Shown piece by piece: positions 8,182-15,694 of a stretch of 22,711 nucleotides of DNA. Below the pieces are notes generated by a model. It saw nothing but the letters and a program-made list of their open reading frames with translations, had not been told where the DNA came from and made no database searches. The stretch spans positions 1 through 22,711 of the forward strand of contig JANNBJ010000083.1 in assembly GCA_031385325.1 (NCBI GenBank). The letters run 5' to 3'. Position numbers and translations under genes: made by a program. Source of the DNA: SYFY01 sp031385325 (GTDB lineage: Bacteria > Pseudomonadota > Gammaproteobacteria > Pseudomonadales > Azotimanducaceae). How positions within the stretch are numbered: the first letter of the stretch is position 1; each line of letters starts with the position of its first letter.

Positions 8182-8400
8182 TCAATCCGAGTTCTTTTGA
8201 ACACCCATCGTTGGAGGTTGCGGCTGCTCGCCATCAGCACGGGCAGCGATACGCGCGTAAATTTCCTCTCGGTGCACCGCAACCGACTTTGGTGCCTTGA
8301 TGCCAAGACGAACCTGGTTGCCATTGACGGCAACCACAAAGATCTCCACCTCGTCCCCAATTCTGATGGCCTCTCCTGGTCGTCGCGTCAGAATGAGCAT
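8182..8400 (-). CDS. csrA: Carbon storage regulator CsrA (RsmA)
   Basis: 72 aa, a small RNA-binding dimer that recognises GGA motifs in leaders and controls translation and mRNA stability. The sequence begins MLILTRRPGEAIRIGD and contains the RNA-contacting strand with Leu4, Arg6 and Arg7, the VRLGIKAP core, and the second RNA-binding segment HREEIYARI with Arg44. The C-terminal tail (about 55-72) is variable and slightly longer than E. coli CsrA (61 aa). GGGAGA lies immediately upstream of the ATG at 8400. In-frame codons upstream are not part of the gene. The gene is followed with no gap by the serine hydrolase, an unusual neighbour; in many gammaproteobacteria csrA lies near alaS or serine tRNA genes, and neither is seen here. 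Confidence 0.96.
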   Translation of the reverse strand: MLILTRRPGEAIRIGDEVEIFVVAVNGNQVRLGIKAPKSVAVHREEIYARIAARADGEQPQPPTMGVQKNSD

Positions 8401-8505
8401 GTTCTCTCCCTTGTTCGCGTAGCCGTTATTCGCTTTGCCACTTTTTGTCTTGGCGTGGTCCGTCCCGCCTTCCCCGTCCGCTCGTTGTCCGGCGGATTTT
8501 GAGGC

Positions 8506-8511
8506 AGTATA
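8506..8511 (-). promoter_or_regulatory. csrA: Candidate -10 box upstream of csrA
   Basis: The minus strand reads TATACT here, one mismatch from TATAAT, about 105 nt before the csrA ATG. No good -35 lies 16-18 nt upstream. The 263-bp gap to the divergent amidohydrolase also holds a short inverted repeat, TCATAC (8529-8534) and GTATGA (8541-8546), which could be an operator. Neither is proven. Confidence 0.3.
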
Positions 8512-8663
8512 CCTGCGCGTGTGTTGGTTCATACATGGGCGTATGAGCGGTTTGTCTTCTTGCGTAGGCGCACTGTAGACGTTGTCCGATCAAGCCTGAA
8601 AACTTCGGTGTCCACCCCACAAGTTACTGCTGATCTACGCAATCAACCGGAGAATTCCTGGTA

Positions 8664-9794
8664 ATGAACAAGCCGCCGGTCATCGACTGTGACATGCATG
8701 TGCTCGAACCCGCTGACTTGTGGCAGAACTACCTGGAGCCTCGATTTCGCGACCGCGCCATTCGTATCGAGGTCAACGATCATGGCAAGGAGCAACTCAT
8801 CATCGGAGAGGAGATCGTCTTGCCTGGCGGTCTCGCAGGTCTTGGTGGCATTGAACACAATCGCGTGGATTTGTTTACCGGCAATCTGACGTATGCAGAT
8901 GGTTCACCAAAAGCCAGCTACGATCCGGCCGCCCGCGCCGCACTGCAGGATTCCTGGGGCGTCGACGCGGGAGTGACTTTCCCGACCATCGGCATACTTC
9001 CGTTCCCAACTGCCGATCAGGACCTCGCGTCGGCTTATTGTCGCGCCTACAACACCTGGGCCGCAGAATTTGCGCAGAGCATTCCGGGCAGAGTCATACC
9101 CATCGCGACCGTCAATTGGCGCGATGTTCCCGAGGCAACAAAGGAGCTTGAGCGCTGCCTTCAACTCGGGTTCAAAGGCCTCTTCGTGCCACCGGAAACC
9201 ATCGACGGCAAGAGTCCAAGTCATTCCGACTTCAATCCACTGTGGCAACGGCTCACCGATGCGGATCTGCCAGGTTGCCTGCACGTGATCGTTCGCTTTT
9301 CCGGCGCTGCGTCCCCTTTTGCAGGTTGGCGGGAAGCAGCACCTGCGCCGGGTACGCTGTTCGGGTTTGGCCTCGGCGCTACCGGTCAGTTGATGCCAGC
9401 AATCGCGGCGATGGTGGTCGACGGATTCTTCGATCGGTTCCCTCGCCAAAAGCTGGTGAGTGTCGAAGCCGGATGTGGCTTCGCTGCGTACCTGATGGAC
9501 CGGCTCGATGAAAAGTGGGAAGTCATGGCTGCTCTTGGCAATCCTCTCAAGTACAAACCGAGCGAGTACTTCAGGCGCAACTGTTACTTCGTTGCAGAGC
9601 CCGAAGAGCGAACGATTGGTGCGATGCTCGATCTGGTTGGCGAAGACAATATTGTCTGGGGCTCCGACTACCCGCACATCGACGCCAACATCAAGGCACC
9701 GGAGTTGATTCGTCAGAGCATAGCTGGCCTCAGCAGGGATCACCGAACACGAATTCTGGGAACCAACGCAGCAAAACTCTTCCAATATTCCTGA
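8664..9794 (+). CDS. Amidohydrolase-2 family metal-dependent hydrolase/decarboxylase
   Basis: 376 aa TIM-barrel enzyme of the amidohydrolase-2 / ACMSD-related group. The N-terminal metal motif D-C-D-M-H is at 8-12, a barrel His is at about 207 (GCLHVIV), and the C-terminal Asp335 sits in GSDYPH. These are the three landmarks of the family. Members are hydrolases or non-oxidative decarboxylases acting on aromatic or lactone-type substrates; the sequence does not decide which. The length agrees with the larger members of the group. GGAG lies 11 nt upstream of the ATG. It is divergent from csrA. A 75-bp gap without a clear terminator separates it from the beta-helix gene, so common transcription is possible. 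Confidence 0.87.
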   Translation: MNKPPVIDCDMHVLEPADLWQNYLEPRFRDRAIRIEVNDHGKEQLIIGEEIVLPGGLAGLGGIEHNRVDLFTGNLTYADGSPKASYDPAARAALQDSWGVDAGVTFPTIGILPFPTADQDLASAYCRAYNTWAAEFAQSIPGRVIPIATVNWRDVPEATKELERCLQLGFKGLFVPPETIDGKSPSHSDFNPLWQRLTDADLPGCLHVIVRFSGAASPFAGWREAAPAPGTLFGFGLGATGQLMPAIAAMVVDGFFDRFPRQKLVSVEAGCGFAAYLMDRLDEKWEVMAALGNPLKYKPSEYFRRNCYFVAEPEERTIGAMLDLVGEDNIVWGSDYPHIDANIKAPELIRQSIAGLSRDHRTRILGTNAAKLFQYS

Positions 9795-9869
9795 TTTACA
9801 AACCGGCCTGCAGTTCAGGCACAAGTGTTGTGCTAGGTTTGCCGAACCTGCCGGGTAGTCAATTAATTC

Positions 9870-11537
9870 ATGAATCGAATCACATTCCTCGCGATCGTTC
9901 TGAGCACCGCAATCTTTGGTCAAGCGGCAGCGGCTTCAACTGAAGTCTATATCGACGGCTCGCTGTGGAGTGACTGCGCCGGAACCTACGATCCTATTGC
10001 GCGAAAGTGCGGTGGCGGCGCGGCGACGGCATTGGCTTCGATTGAGTCAGCCACGCAATCCGCCAAACCCGGCATGGTCTTTGTGCTTCGTGGCGGGGAC
10101 TACAAGGAGGTCCTTCACCTCACCGTATCAGGCACGGCTGCAGCGCCGATTGCCTACCGGGCCAAAGCCGGCGAGAAGGTGTCCATCCGCGACATCGACT
10201 CAATGGACGAAGGCGAGGACTACGGACCAATCTGGCTCGACAACGTGAGCTATAACGAAGTCAGTGGCATTCGGGTTACCGAATCAGCGGGTTTCCTGCG
10301 CGCTATCAACTCGCATCACAACACCATTCGTGACAATGACTTCGACACCTCCTATCTCTATCCATCACTCAGCAAGCGAGGAGGCCTCTATTTCGGGTTC
10401 AGCAACTACAACAAGATTCTCAACAACACGATCCGTCGAGGCACTGACAGCATGGCGCTGGTCCATTCAGACTACAACGTTGTTCAGGGCAATCGGTTTG
10501 AAGAAAGTGGACATGAGCTTCTGACGATCAAGTGCAGCTCCGGCAACGTAGTGAGGAGCAATCGCTTTCGCAATCCTCAACAGAAGATGATGGCCGTGTT
10601 CGATTGTGAAGCGGCAACCTCGGCGTGGGTCGGGAACGGCTCATTTGCGCAGAACAAGGACATCCTGGACCGCAGCCACCGCAACCTGATCGAACAGAAT
10701 GTCTTTGCAGAAGCGGTGTCCTACTACAGCACCTCTGGCGGCAATGGCATTCAATACGCAGGGCAACAAGGCATCATCCGCCACAACGTCTTCCACAGTG
10801 CAAACGTTGGGCTCGGGATGACACGCTATGAGCCCGAGGCGCAGTACAACCGCGGGAATCGCGTCTATCACAATGTCTTCCATGACAATCAGTGTGGTGG
10901 CATCGCCCTGTTTGGCGCGAAGTCCAGCAACGACAAGGGCATCGCCGACAACAAGTACGCCAATAACATCCTGTGGGACAACAAAGGCTGGGCGCCAGAG
11001 GGAAATTGCCAGGGTGTCAGTGCCGGGCAAGTGGTGTATCGCGACTCCTTCATCGGTCACCTTTTCATAGGCAACGCTTTGGGCAGCCCACTGGGCAGTG
11101 AAGTTCTGCATAACGAATTTGGCGCTGCAGAGGAGGTCAACGGGTATGCATCCAAAGGGCAGTTTCAGAACACCGTGATCGGCGACCCCGGCTTCATCGA
11201 CGCATCGAAGCACAACTACGCGCTGAGGCCTGACAGCCAGGTGATCGATCGCGGTGTGCCGCTTGCCCACATTACCTCGGCCGATGGCACCGGAGCACAG
11301 CTGGAACTGGATGACGCCTCATGGTTTTTTGACGGCAACGGTATCGACGGCGAAGAAGGTGACTGGATCCAGATCGAAGGCCATCCAACACCCGCACAAA
11401 TTACAGGGATTGACCTCGATACGAACACCATCCACCTGAACATCCCGGTGAGCTGGACAAAAGGTGCAGGCCTCAGCCTGCCCTGGCATGGGGCAGCACC
11501 GGACCCTGGTGCAAAAGAGTTTCTACCCAGTCGCTGA
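9870..11537 (+). CDS. Exported right-handed parallel beta-helix repeat protein
   Basis: 555 aa with a signal peptide (1-22, ending AAAAS), so secreted or periplasmic. From about residue 100 to 330 it contains repeated parallel beta-helix rungs, visible as recurring N-x-[IV]-x-x-N units such as HHNTIRDNDF, YNKILNNTI, YNVVQGNRF, GNVVRSNRF, HRNLIEQNVF and QGIIRHNVF. The fold is typical of polysaccharide lyases, pectinases and NosD/alginate-epimerase-like proteins. The C-terminal part (about 400-555) includes DPGFIDASKHNYALRPDS, a segment that often ends such helices, and then a small beta-domain. Catalytic residues cannot be assigned, so a lyase activity is only possible. The ribosome site is weak. 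The gene is convergent with the SPFH gene. Confidence 0.85.
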   Translation: MNRITFLAIVLSTAIFGQAAAASTEVYIDGSLWSDCAGTYDPIARKCGGGAATALASIESATQSAKPGMVFVLRGGDYKEVLHLTVSGTAAAPIAYRAKAGEKVSIRDIDSMDEGEDYGPIWLDNVSYNEVSGIRVTESAGFLRAINSHHNTIRDNDFDTSYLYPSLSKRGGLYFGFSNYNKILNNTIRRGTDSMALVHSDYNVVQGNRFEESGHELLTIKCSSGNVVRSNRFRNPQQKMMAVFDCEAATSAWVGNGSFAQNKDILDRSHRNLIEQNVFAEAVSYYSTSGGNGIQYAGQQGIIRHNVFHSANVGLGMTRYEPEAQYNRGNRVYHNVFHDNQCGGIALFGAKSSNDKGIADNKYANNILWDNKGWAPEGNCQGVSAGQVVYRDSFIGHLFIGNALGSPLGSEVLHNEFGAAEEVNGYASKGQFQNTVIGDPGFIDASKHNYALRPDSQVIDRGVPLAHITSADGTGAQLELDDASWFFDGNGIDGEEGDWIQIEGHPTPAQITGIDLDTNTIHLNIPVSWTKGAGLSLPWHGAAPDPGAKEFLPSR

Positions 11538-11555
11538 TCCCGACTGCAGATCAGC
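11533..11555. terminator. Small hairpin between convergent genes
   Basis: GCTGATC (11533-11539) pairs with GATCAGC (11549-11555) around a 9-nt loop. It lies between the stop of the beta-helix gene (11537) and the stop of the convergent SPFH gene (11568). The position suits a bidirectional terminator, but the stem is only 7 bp and there is no T-run on either strand. Confidence 0.25.
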
Positions 11556-11567
11556 CATCGGCATCAT

Positions 11568-12506
11568 TCAACTGCCGGGTGCCTGCGACTTCTCCACACT
11601 CTGCATCGCCTTGAGCGCAGTGGCGACCATACCGGCGACATCGCTGACGTTGGCCGGAATGATCATGGTGTTGCTCGCCTGGGCAATACGCCCGAACTCC
11701 TTTACCCACTGCTCGGCCACACGAAGATTGACCGCCAGCTGACCGCCTGGGTCGTTGATCGCGTTCGCGACCTCACGTAACCCCTGCGCCGTTGCGACGG
11801 CAATCAATCGAATCTCTTCGGCCCGACCTTGCGCCTCATTGATCTGCTTCAGCTTCTCGGCTTCAGAGATATTGATCATGCTCTGCTTCTCGCCTTCCGA
11901 GACATTGATGCGCGCCTGACGATTACCTTCAGACTCCGCGACAACTGCACGTCGCTCTCGCTCGGCACGCATCTGCTTCTCGAGCGCGTCGCGAACCCCC
12001 GACGGCGGCACGATGTCCTTGATTTCATAACGCAGGATCTTCACGCCCCATGGACTTGCTGCGCGGTCAACCGCTGACACCACTTGTCCGTTGATCGTTT
12101 CACGCGCTTCAAACGTCTGCTCCAGTTCGATCTTGCCAACCTCCGAACGCAAGGTGGTTTGTGCCAGCTGCGCTGTGGCGAACATGTAGTTGCCGATACC
12201 GTAACTGGCAGCGCGAGCATCCACCACTTGCATGAACAGGATGCCATCCACTGATACCGAGATGTTGTCCTTGGTGATACACGTTTGCGACGGCACATCG
12301 ATCGCCTGTTCCTTCAAGGTGTGCTTGTAGGCAATGCGATCAATGAAGGGAATCAGGATATGGAAACCGGCATCAAGAATCCGCGAGAACTTACCCAGGC
12401 GCTCAATGACAAATTGTTCGCGCTGCGGAACAACTCGCGCCGTCTTGTACAACGCGACCACCACAAAAAACAGAAACAGAAACAGAAAGATCGCACCAAA
12501 GTCCAT
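11568..12506 (-). CDS. qmcA: SPFH/stomatin-like membrane protein (QmcA-type)
   Basis: 312 aa, similar in length to E. coli QmcA (305). An N-terminal membrane anchor (residues 5-20) is followed by the SPFH domain, with RVVPQREQFVIERLGKFSR, then GFHILIPFIDRI, then DNISVSVDGILFMQV. After it comes a long charged helix rich in EA/RAE repeats (about 180-240), the usual oligomerisation coiled coil. The C-terminal part contains the PGGQLAVNLRVAEQW segment typical of bacterial stomatins. Such proteins form large oligomers in lipid microdomains and work with NfeD partners. AAGGAG lies 8 nt before the ATG. It starts 27 nt after the NfeD stop, so the two form an operon. Confidence 0.92.
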   Translation of the reverse strand: MDFGAIFLFLFLFFVVVALYKTARVVPQREQFVIERLGKFSRILDAGFHILIPFIDRIAYKHTLKEQAIDVPSQTCITKDNISVSVDGILFMQVVDARAASYGIGNYMFATAQLAQTTLRSEVGKIELEQTFEARETINGQVVSAVDRAASPWGVKILRYEIKDIVPPSGVRDALEKQMRAERERRAVVAESEGNRQARINVSEGEKQSMINISEAEKLKQINEAQGRAEEIRLIAVATAQGLREVANAINDPGGQLAVNLRVAEQWVKEFGRIAQASNTMIIPANVSDVAGMVATALKAMQSVEKSQAPGS

Positions 12507-12533
12507 TACGTTTGCTCCTTTGTCAGCGGTGAT

Positions 12534-12974
12534 TCACTCGACGACTTCAATCTGAAGCGTGGTGCCATCGCGTCCGGTAATTTTCACCAGTTGCCCTGCA
12601 GGCAACCCTACCTTGTCGCACCGTGCTTGCCATGCGCTCCCACGGTAGTCGACACGGCCACGACCCAGATCCGTGGCGCCGAAGCCGTCAATGATCCGCG
12701 CATCGAAGCCTATGAAGTCATCGTCCACACCCGCATCGGCAACATTTCCTTGCAACAACCGTTGAAAGCGCGAACGCAGACCGAACAACAGACCCAGCGA
12801 GACTATCGTGAAGAGCAGGTACTGCAGGCCACCATCGGACGGAAGCCCTAACCAGATGGCGATGCCTGTAACAATCGCGCCCGCGCCAAAGAAGACAACC
12901 ACAAAACTGTTCAGAAAAAGCTCGGCAATCGTTACTGCAAAGCCCAACACGATCCACCACAACGCGACACTCAT
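12534..12974 (-). CDS. NfeD family membrane protein (YbbJ-like)
   Basis: 146 aa. Two to three N-terminal hydrophobic segments (about 3-22, 26-45, 52-68) precede a C-terminal OB-fold-like domain of about 60 residues (ARIIDGFGATDLGRGRVDYRGSAWQA, then GQLVKITGRDGTTLQIEVVE). This is the short NfeD architecture lacking the ClpP-like protease domain. NfeD proteins are regularly encoded beside SPFH proteins and bind them through the OB domain. I use the ATG at 12974 because GGAG (part of AGGAG) lies 8 nt before it; the earlier in-frame ATG at 12995 adds seven residues. The upstream M20 gene ends 39 nt before it on the same strand. Confidence 0.9.
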   Translation of the reverse strand: MSVALWWIVLGFAVTIAELFLNSFVVVFFGAGAIVTGIAIWLGLPSDGGLQYLLFTIVSLGLLFGLRSRFQRLLQGNVADAGVDDDFIGFDARIIDGFGATDLGRGRVDYRGSAWQARCDKVGLPAGQLVKITGRDGTTLQIEVVE

Positions 12975-13013
12975 GCCGTCATCTCCTGGTCTCAACGAAT
13001 CAAGGCATTAAAA

Positions 13014-14381
13014 TCAGTCTTGCACAATCCGCTTCATGAGCTGAGTCAGCACTTCGGACCCTCGCACGACGTTTTCTATCGAGACCCGCTCGTTGTTGCC
13101 ATGCACACCTCGCATCTCTTCGGGCACAAACACAAATGGCGAGTAGCCATACGCTGTCATACCTCGATCGCGAAAGAAATGACTGTCTGTGAATCCACCG
13201 GCTACTGTGGGTATCACCTGCGCAGAAAAAGCAGCCTGGCTTTCGGCTTCGATGGCCCGATACACCTCATTGCCAGTCCGACTGATTGCCGGCGTAAAGC
13301 TCATGAGCGTTTCGATCTGCACATTCTCGTCGCTGACGATGGCCGTGAGATCGGCGATGAATGCCTGCGGGTCCTGGTCTGGAAGCAACCGGCAATCCAG
13401 TTCTGCACTCGCCTGCGGTGGCACGACGTTGATTTTCGACGAGCCTTCGAGGCGCGTGACAGAGCAGGTATTGCGCAACAACGCGTGAGTGCCGGGATCC
13501 TCAAGCTGGGTACGCAACATGAAGTCGGGGTCCTTGATGGACACCGCCGGGTTCGCAAATTGCGCCTGGCGTTCGTCCTTCTGAAACGGTGCAACCGCTT
13601 CGAGCATCGCTTCGACTTCCGGAATCAGACGAGGTGGGAATTTCGTCTCGGCGATTCTCTGCGTGGCCCGCACCAGCCGGGTAACAGACGTCTCCGGTTG
13701 CGGTGCGGAACCATGTCCGGGACGGCCAAACGCGGTAATGCGCAACCACAGTGGGACTTTCTGCGTGATCTCGACCATCACCACAACCTGCTCGCCGAAC
13801 TGTCGCCCTGCTCCCCCTTCGTTGAGCACGTAGCCGACGTTGGCGAACTTGTCTGCATGCGTTTCGAGTAACCAGCCAGCACCAAAGGCGCCGCCGGCCT
13901 CTTCATCTGCCGTGGCAACAAACCAGATATCTCGATTAAGGGGCTTGTCTGACCTCGCCAGCGCCAGAAACGCCTCCAGCTGAGCAATCGCGATGCCTTT
14001 CATGTCGATCGCACCACGACCGTAGACGTAACCATCGCGCACTTCGCCGGACAGCGGCTCGGTATTCCAGAACGATCGCTCCGCCGGAACCACATCAATG
14101 TGGTTAAGCAACATGATCCCGGGCTTGTCACCACCCTTGAGCACAGCCCAGAGATTGCCTCGCCCGGGCGCTGATTCACCGGTTTCATAAGCGATGCCAG
14201 CCTCGTCGAGAATTTTTGCCAGGAATGCGACGCCGCGTGACTCGTTGCCCGGCGGATTGACCGTATCAATCTGCAGATAGTTCGACAGGCGCTGGACAGC
14301 TTCGGATTCATCCTTCCGGGGCTGATCCGCATGCACCATGGCGCTCATGGTTATCACCAAACCCAAGATCAGTAACCTCAC
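13014..14381 (-). CDS. Exported M20 family metallopeptidase
   Basis: 455 aa with a signal peptide ending SAMVHA, so probably periplasmic. The M20 dizinc site is complete: His94 and Asp96 in LLNHIDVV, bridging Asp126 in GRGAIDMKG, and the catalytic/ligand Glu160-Glu161 in ATADEEAGG. The dimerisation lid follows (GRPGHGSAPQPE) and a late metal His lies in GGFTDSHFFRD. The family cleaves C-terminal or N-acyl amino-acid bonds; the arrangement resembles PM20D1/carboxypeptidase-S-like enzymes. Start choice: AAGGAG sits only 1 nt before the ATG at 14387 but 7 nt before the GTG at 14381, so the GTG is favoured; the difference is two residues. It may be cotranscribed with the downstream NfeD and SPFH genes. 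Confidence 0.9.
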   Translation of the reverse strand: MRLLILGLVITMSAMVHADQPRKDESEAVQRLSNYLQIDTVNPPGNESRGVAFLAKILDEAGIAYETGESAPGRGNLWAVLKGGDKPGIMLLNHIDVVPAERSFWNTEPLSGEVRDGYVYGRGAIDMKGIAIAQLEAFLALARSDKPLNRDIWFVATADEEAGGAFGAGWLLETHADKFANVGYVLNEGGAGRQFGEQVVVMVEITQKVPLWLRITAFGRPGHGSAPQPETSVTRLVRATQRIAETKFPPRLIPEVEAMLEAVAPFQKDERQAQFANPAVSIKDPDFMLRTQLEDPGTHALLRNTCSVTRLEGSSKINVVPPQASAELDCRLLPDQDPQAFIADLTAIVSDENVQIETLMSFTPAISRTGNEVYRAIEAESQAAFSAQVIPTVAGGFTDSHFFRDRGMTAYGYSPFVFVPEEMRGVHGNNERVSIENVVRGSEVLTQLMKRIVQD

Positions 14382-14474
14382 GAACATGCTCCTTCGTCCC
14401 GCGCACGCAACCTGGCGTTCGCAATGCGCTGATCTTGCGCAAACGCCTGACCTACAGCTACTTCTTTCACTGCG

Positions 14475-14558
14475 TTTGGCTCGTTCTGATCTGAGTTTGG
14501 CTCGTTCTGATCTGAGTTTGGCTCTTTCTGAACTGCGTTCGGCTCTTTCTGAACTGCG
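14475..14558. repeat. Four tandem 21-bp direct repeats
   Basis: Units begin at 14475, 14496, 14517 and 14538, each 21 bp, and start TTTGGCTC or TTCGGCTC. Units 1 and 2 are identical (…GTTCTGATCTGAG). Units 3 and 4 differ from each other by one base (…TTTCTGAACTGCG). A fifth unit degenerates after 14566, and a weak relic precedes the array. The array lies between the M20 gene start and the divergent oxidoreductase gene. The 21-bp period is two helical turns, so it would place protein sites on one face of the DNA; it may equally be a minisatellite. Confidence 0.9.
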
Positions 14559-14645
14559 TTCGGCTACGAAAACAACCGCAACGCAGGTACATTCACTCCC
14601 CTTGCGGTTTCCAACCGTTTTCCATCTGATCTGAAGGACCCAATC

Positions 14646-15692
14646 ATGCGAATTTCATCCCTGCTCAGTTACGCCGGTGGCTTCAAGGAGACCGTCAAGG
14701 AAGTCCAGGTACTGGAGAAGGCCGGCCTCGACGTCGTCTGGGTTCCCGAGGCGTACTCCTTCGACGCACCCAGCGCGATGGGCTATCTGGCATCGATGAC
14801 CGAACGGGTGACCATTGCCTCTGGCATCCTGCCGATTTACTCGCGTACACCGAGCCTGCTGGCGATGACTGCGGCCGGGATCGACTATCTCTCCGACGGT
14901 AGATGCATGCTCGGGCTCGGCGCGTCCGGTCCGCAGGTGATTGAAGGTTTTCACGGGGTTCCCTACGAAGCTCCGGTTGGAAGAATTCGCGAGATCATTG
15001 AAATCTGCCGCATGGTATGGCGCCGTGAGAAGGTCCAGCACCTGGGACGCTACTACCAGATTCCGCTGCCGCAGAATCTCGGCACCGGGCTGGGCAAACC
15101 GCTGAAGCTGATCAATCACCCGGTCCGGGACGACATACCGATCGCCGTGGCGTCGCTCGGCGACAACAGCGTCGAGATGACAGCGGAACTGGCCGACGCC
15201 TGGTTGCCGGCTTTCTATACCGCCGATGCGGCCAAGGTGGTGTGGGGTGGCGCCCTCGCCCGAGGTCAGGCAAAACGGGATCCAACCCGCGCTCCACTTG
15301 AGATCTTCGCAGGCGGCGGTGTCGCCATCGGCAAAGGACTCGAACATCTGCGCAATCTGAGCCGGCCACAGCTCGCCCTTTACGTGGGCGGCATGGGTGC
15401 CCGCTCGAAGAACTTCTACAACGACATCTTCACCAAGTCCGGTTACGGACACGAAGCGAAGCTCATTCAGGATCTTTATCTTGCCGGCGATAAAAAAGCC
15501 GCCGAGGCCGCCATCCCCGACGAATACCTCGCGCGAAACTCGCTCATCGGCGAAGAGAGTTATGTACGTGAGCGAGTGATCGCTCTCAAGGAATCGGGCG
15601 TCACAGCGCTGAACGTCGGGTTCTTTGGCAGCAACACCGCAGAACGTGTCGCCAACTGCGAAGCACTGCGCAAGATCGTGGACACCATCTGA
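14646..15692 (+). CDS. LLM class (luciferase-like) F420-type oxidoreductase
   Basis: 348 aa TIM-barrel protein of the bacterial luciferase superfamily. Typical landmarks are EAGLDVVWVPEAYSFD-like text near residues 28-42, TERVTIASGILPIYSRTP (52-69), DYLSDGRCMLGLGASGP (80-96) and GRIREIIEICRMVWR (112-126). This pattern, especially the GxLGLGxSG stretch followed by an R-x-x-E-x-I-x-x-x-R helix, is that of the F420-dependent LLM subgroup, but the cofactor (F420 or FMN) cannot be read from sequence by eye. AAGGA precedes the ATG by about 8 nt. The methylmalonyl-CoA mutase starts 2 nt after its stop, so the two are almost certainly cotranscribed. Substrate unknown. Confidence 0.88.
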   Translation: MRISSLLSYAGGFKETVKEVQVLEKAGLDVVWVPEAYSFDAPSAMGYLASMTERVTIASGILPIYSRTPSLLAMTAAGIDYLSDGRCMLGLGASGPQVIEGFHGVPYEAPVGRIREIIEICRMVWRREKVQHLGRYYQIPLPQNLGTGLGKPLKLINHPVRDDIPIAVASLGDNSVEMTAELADAWLPAFYTADAAKVVWGGALARGQAKRDPTRAPLEIFAGGGVAIGKGLEHLRNLSRPQLALYVGGMGARSKNFYNDIFTKSGYGHEAKLIQDLYLAGDKKAAEAAIPDEYLARNSLIGEESYVRERVIALKESGVTALNVGFFGSNTAERVANCEALRKIVDTI

Positions 15693-15694
15693 CC

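Noticed and set aside
8904..9923. 339-aa minus-strand ORF opposite the amidohydrolase
   Set aside because: Antisense shadow; the plus-strand frame has all metal-binding motifs.
14338..14634. Plus-strand ORF of 98 aa containing heptad-like repeats (LARSDLS, LALSELR)
   Set aside because: The peptide repeats are a by-product of the 21-bp DNA units being a multiple of three. The start lies inside the antisense M20 signal peptide and there is no ribosome site or recognisable domain.
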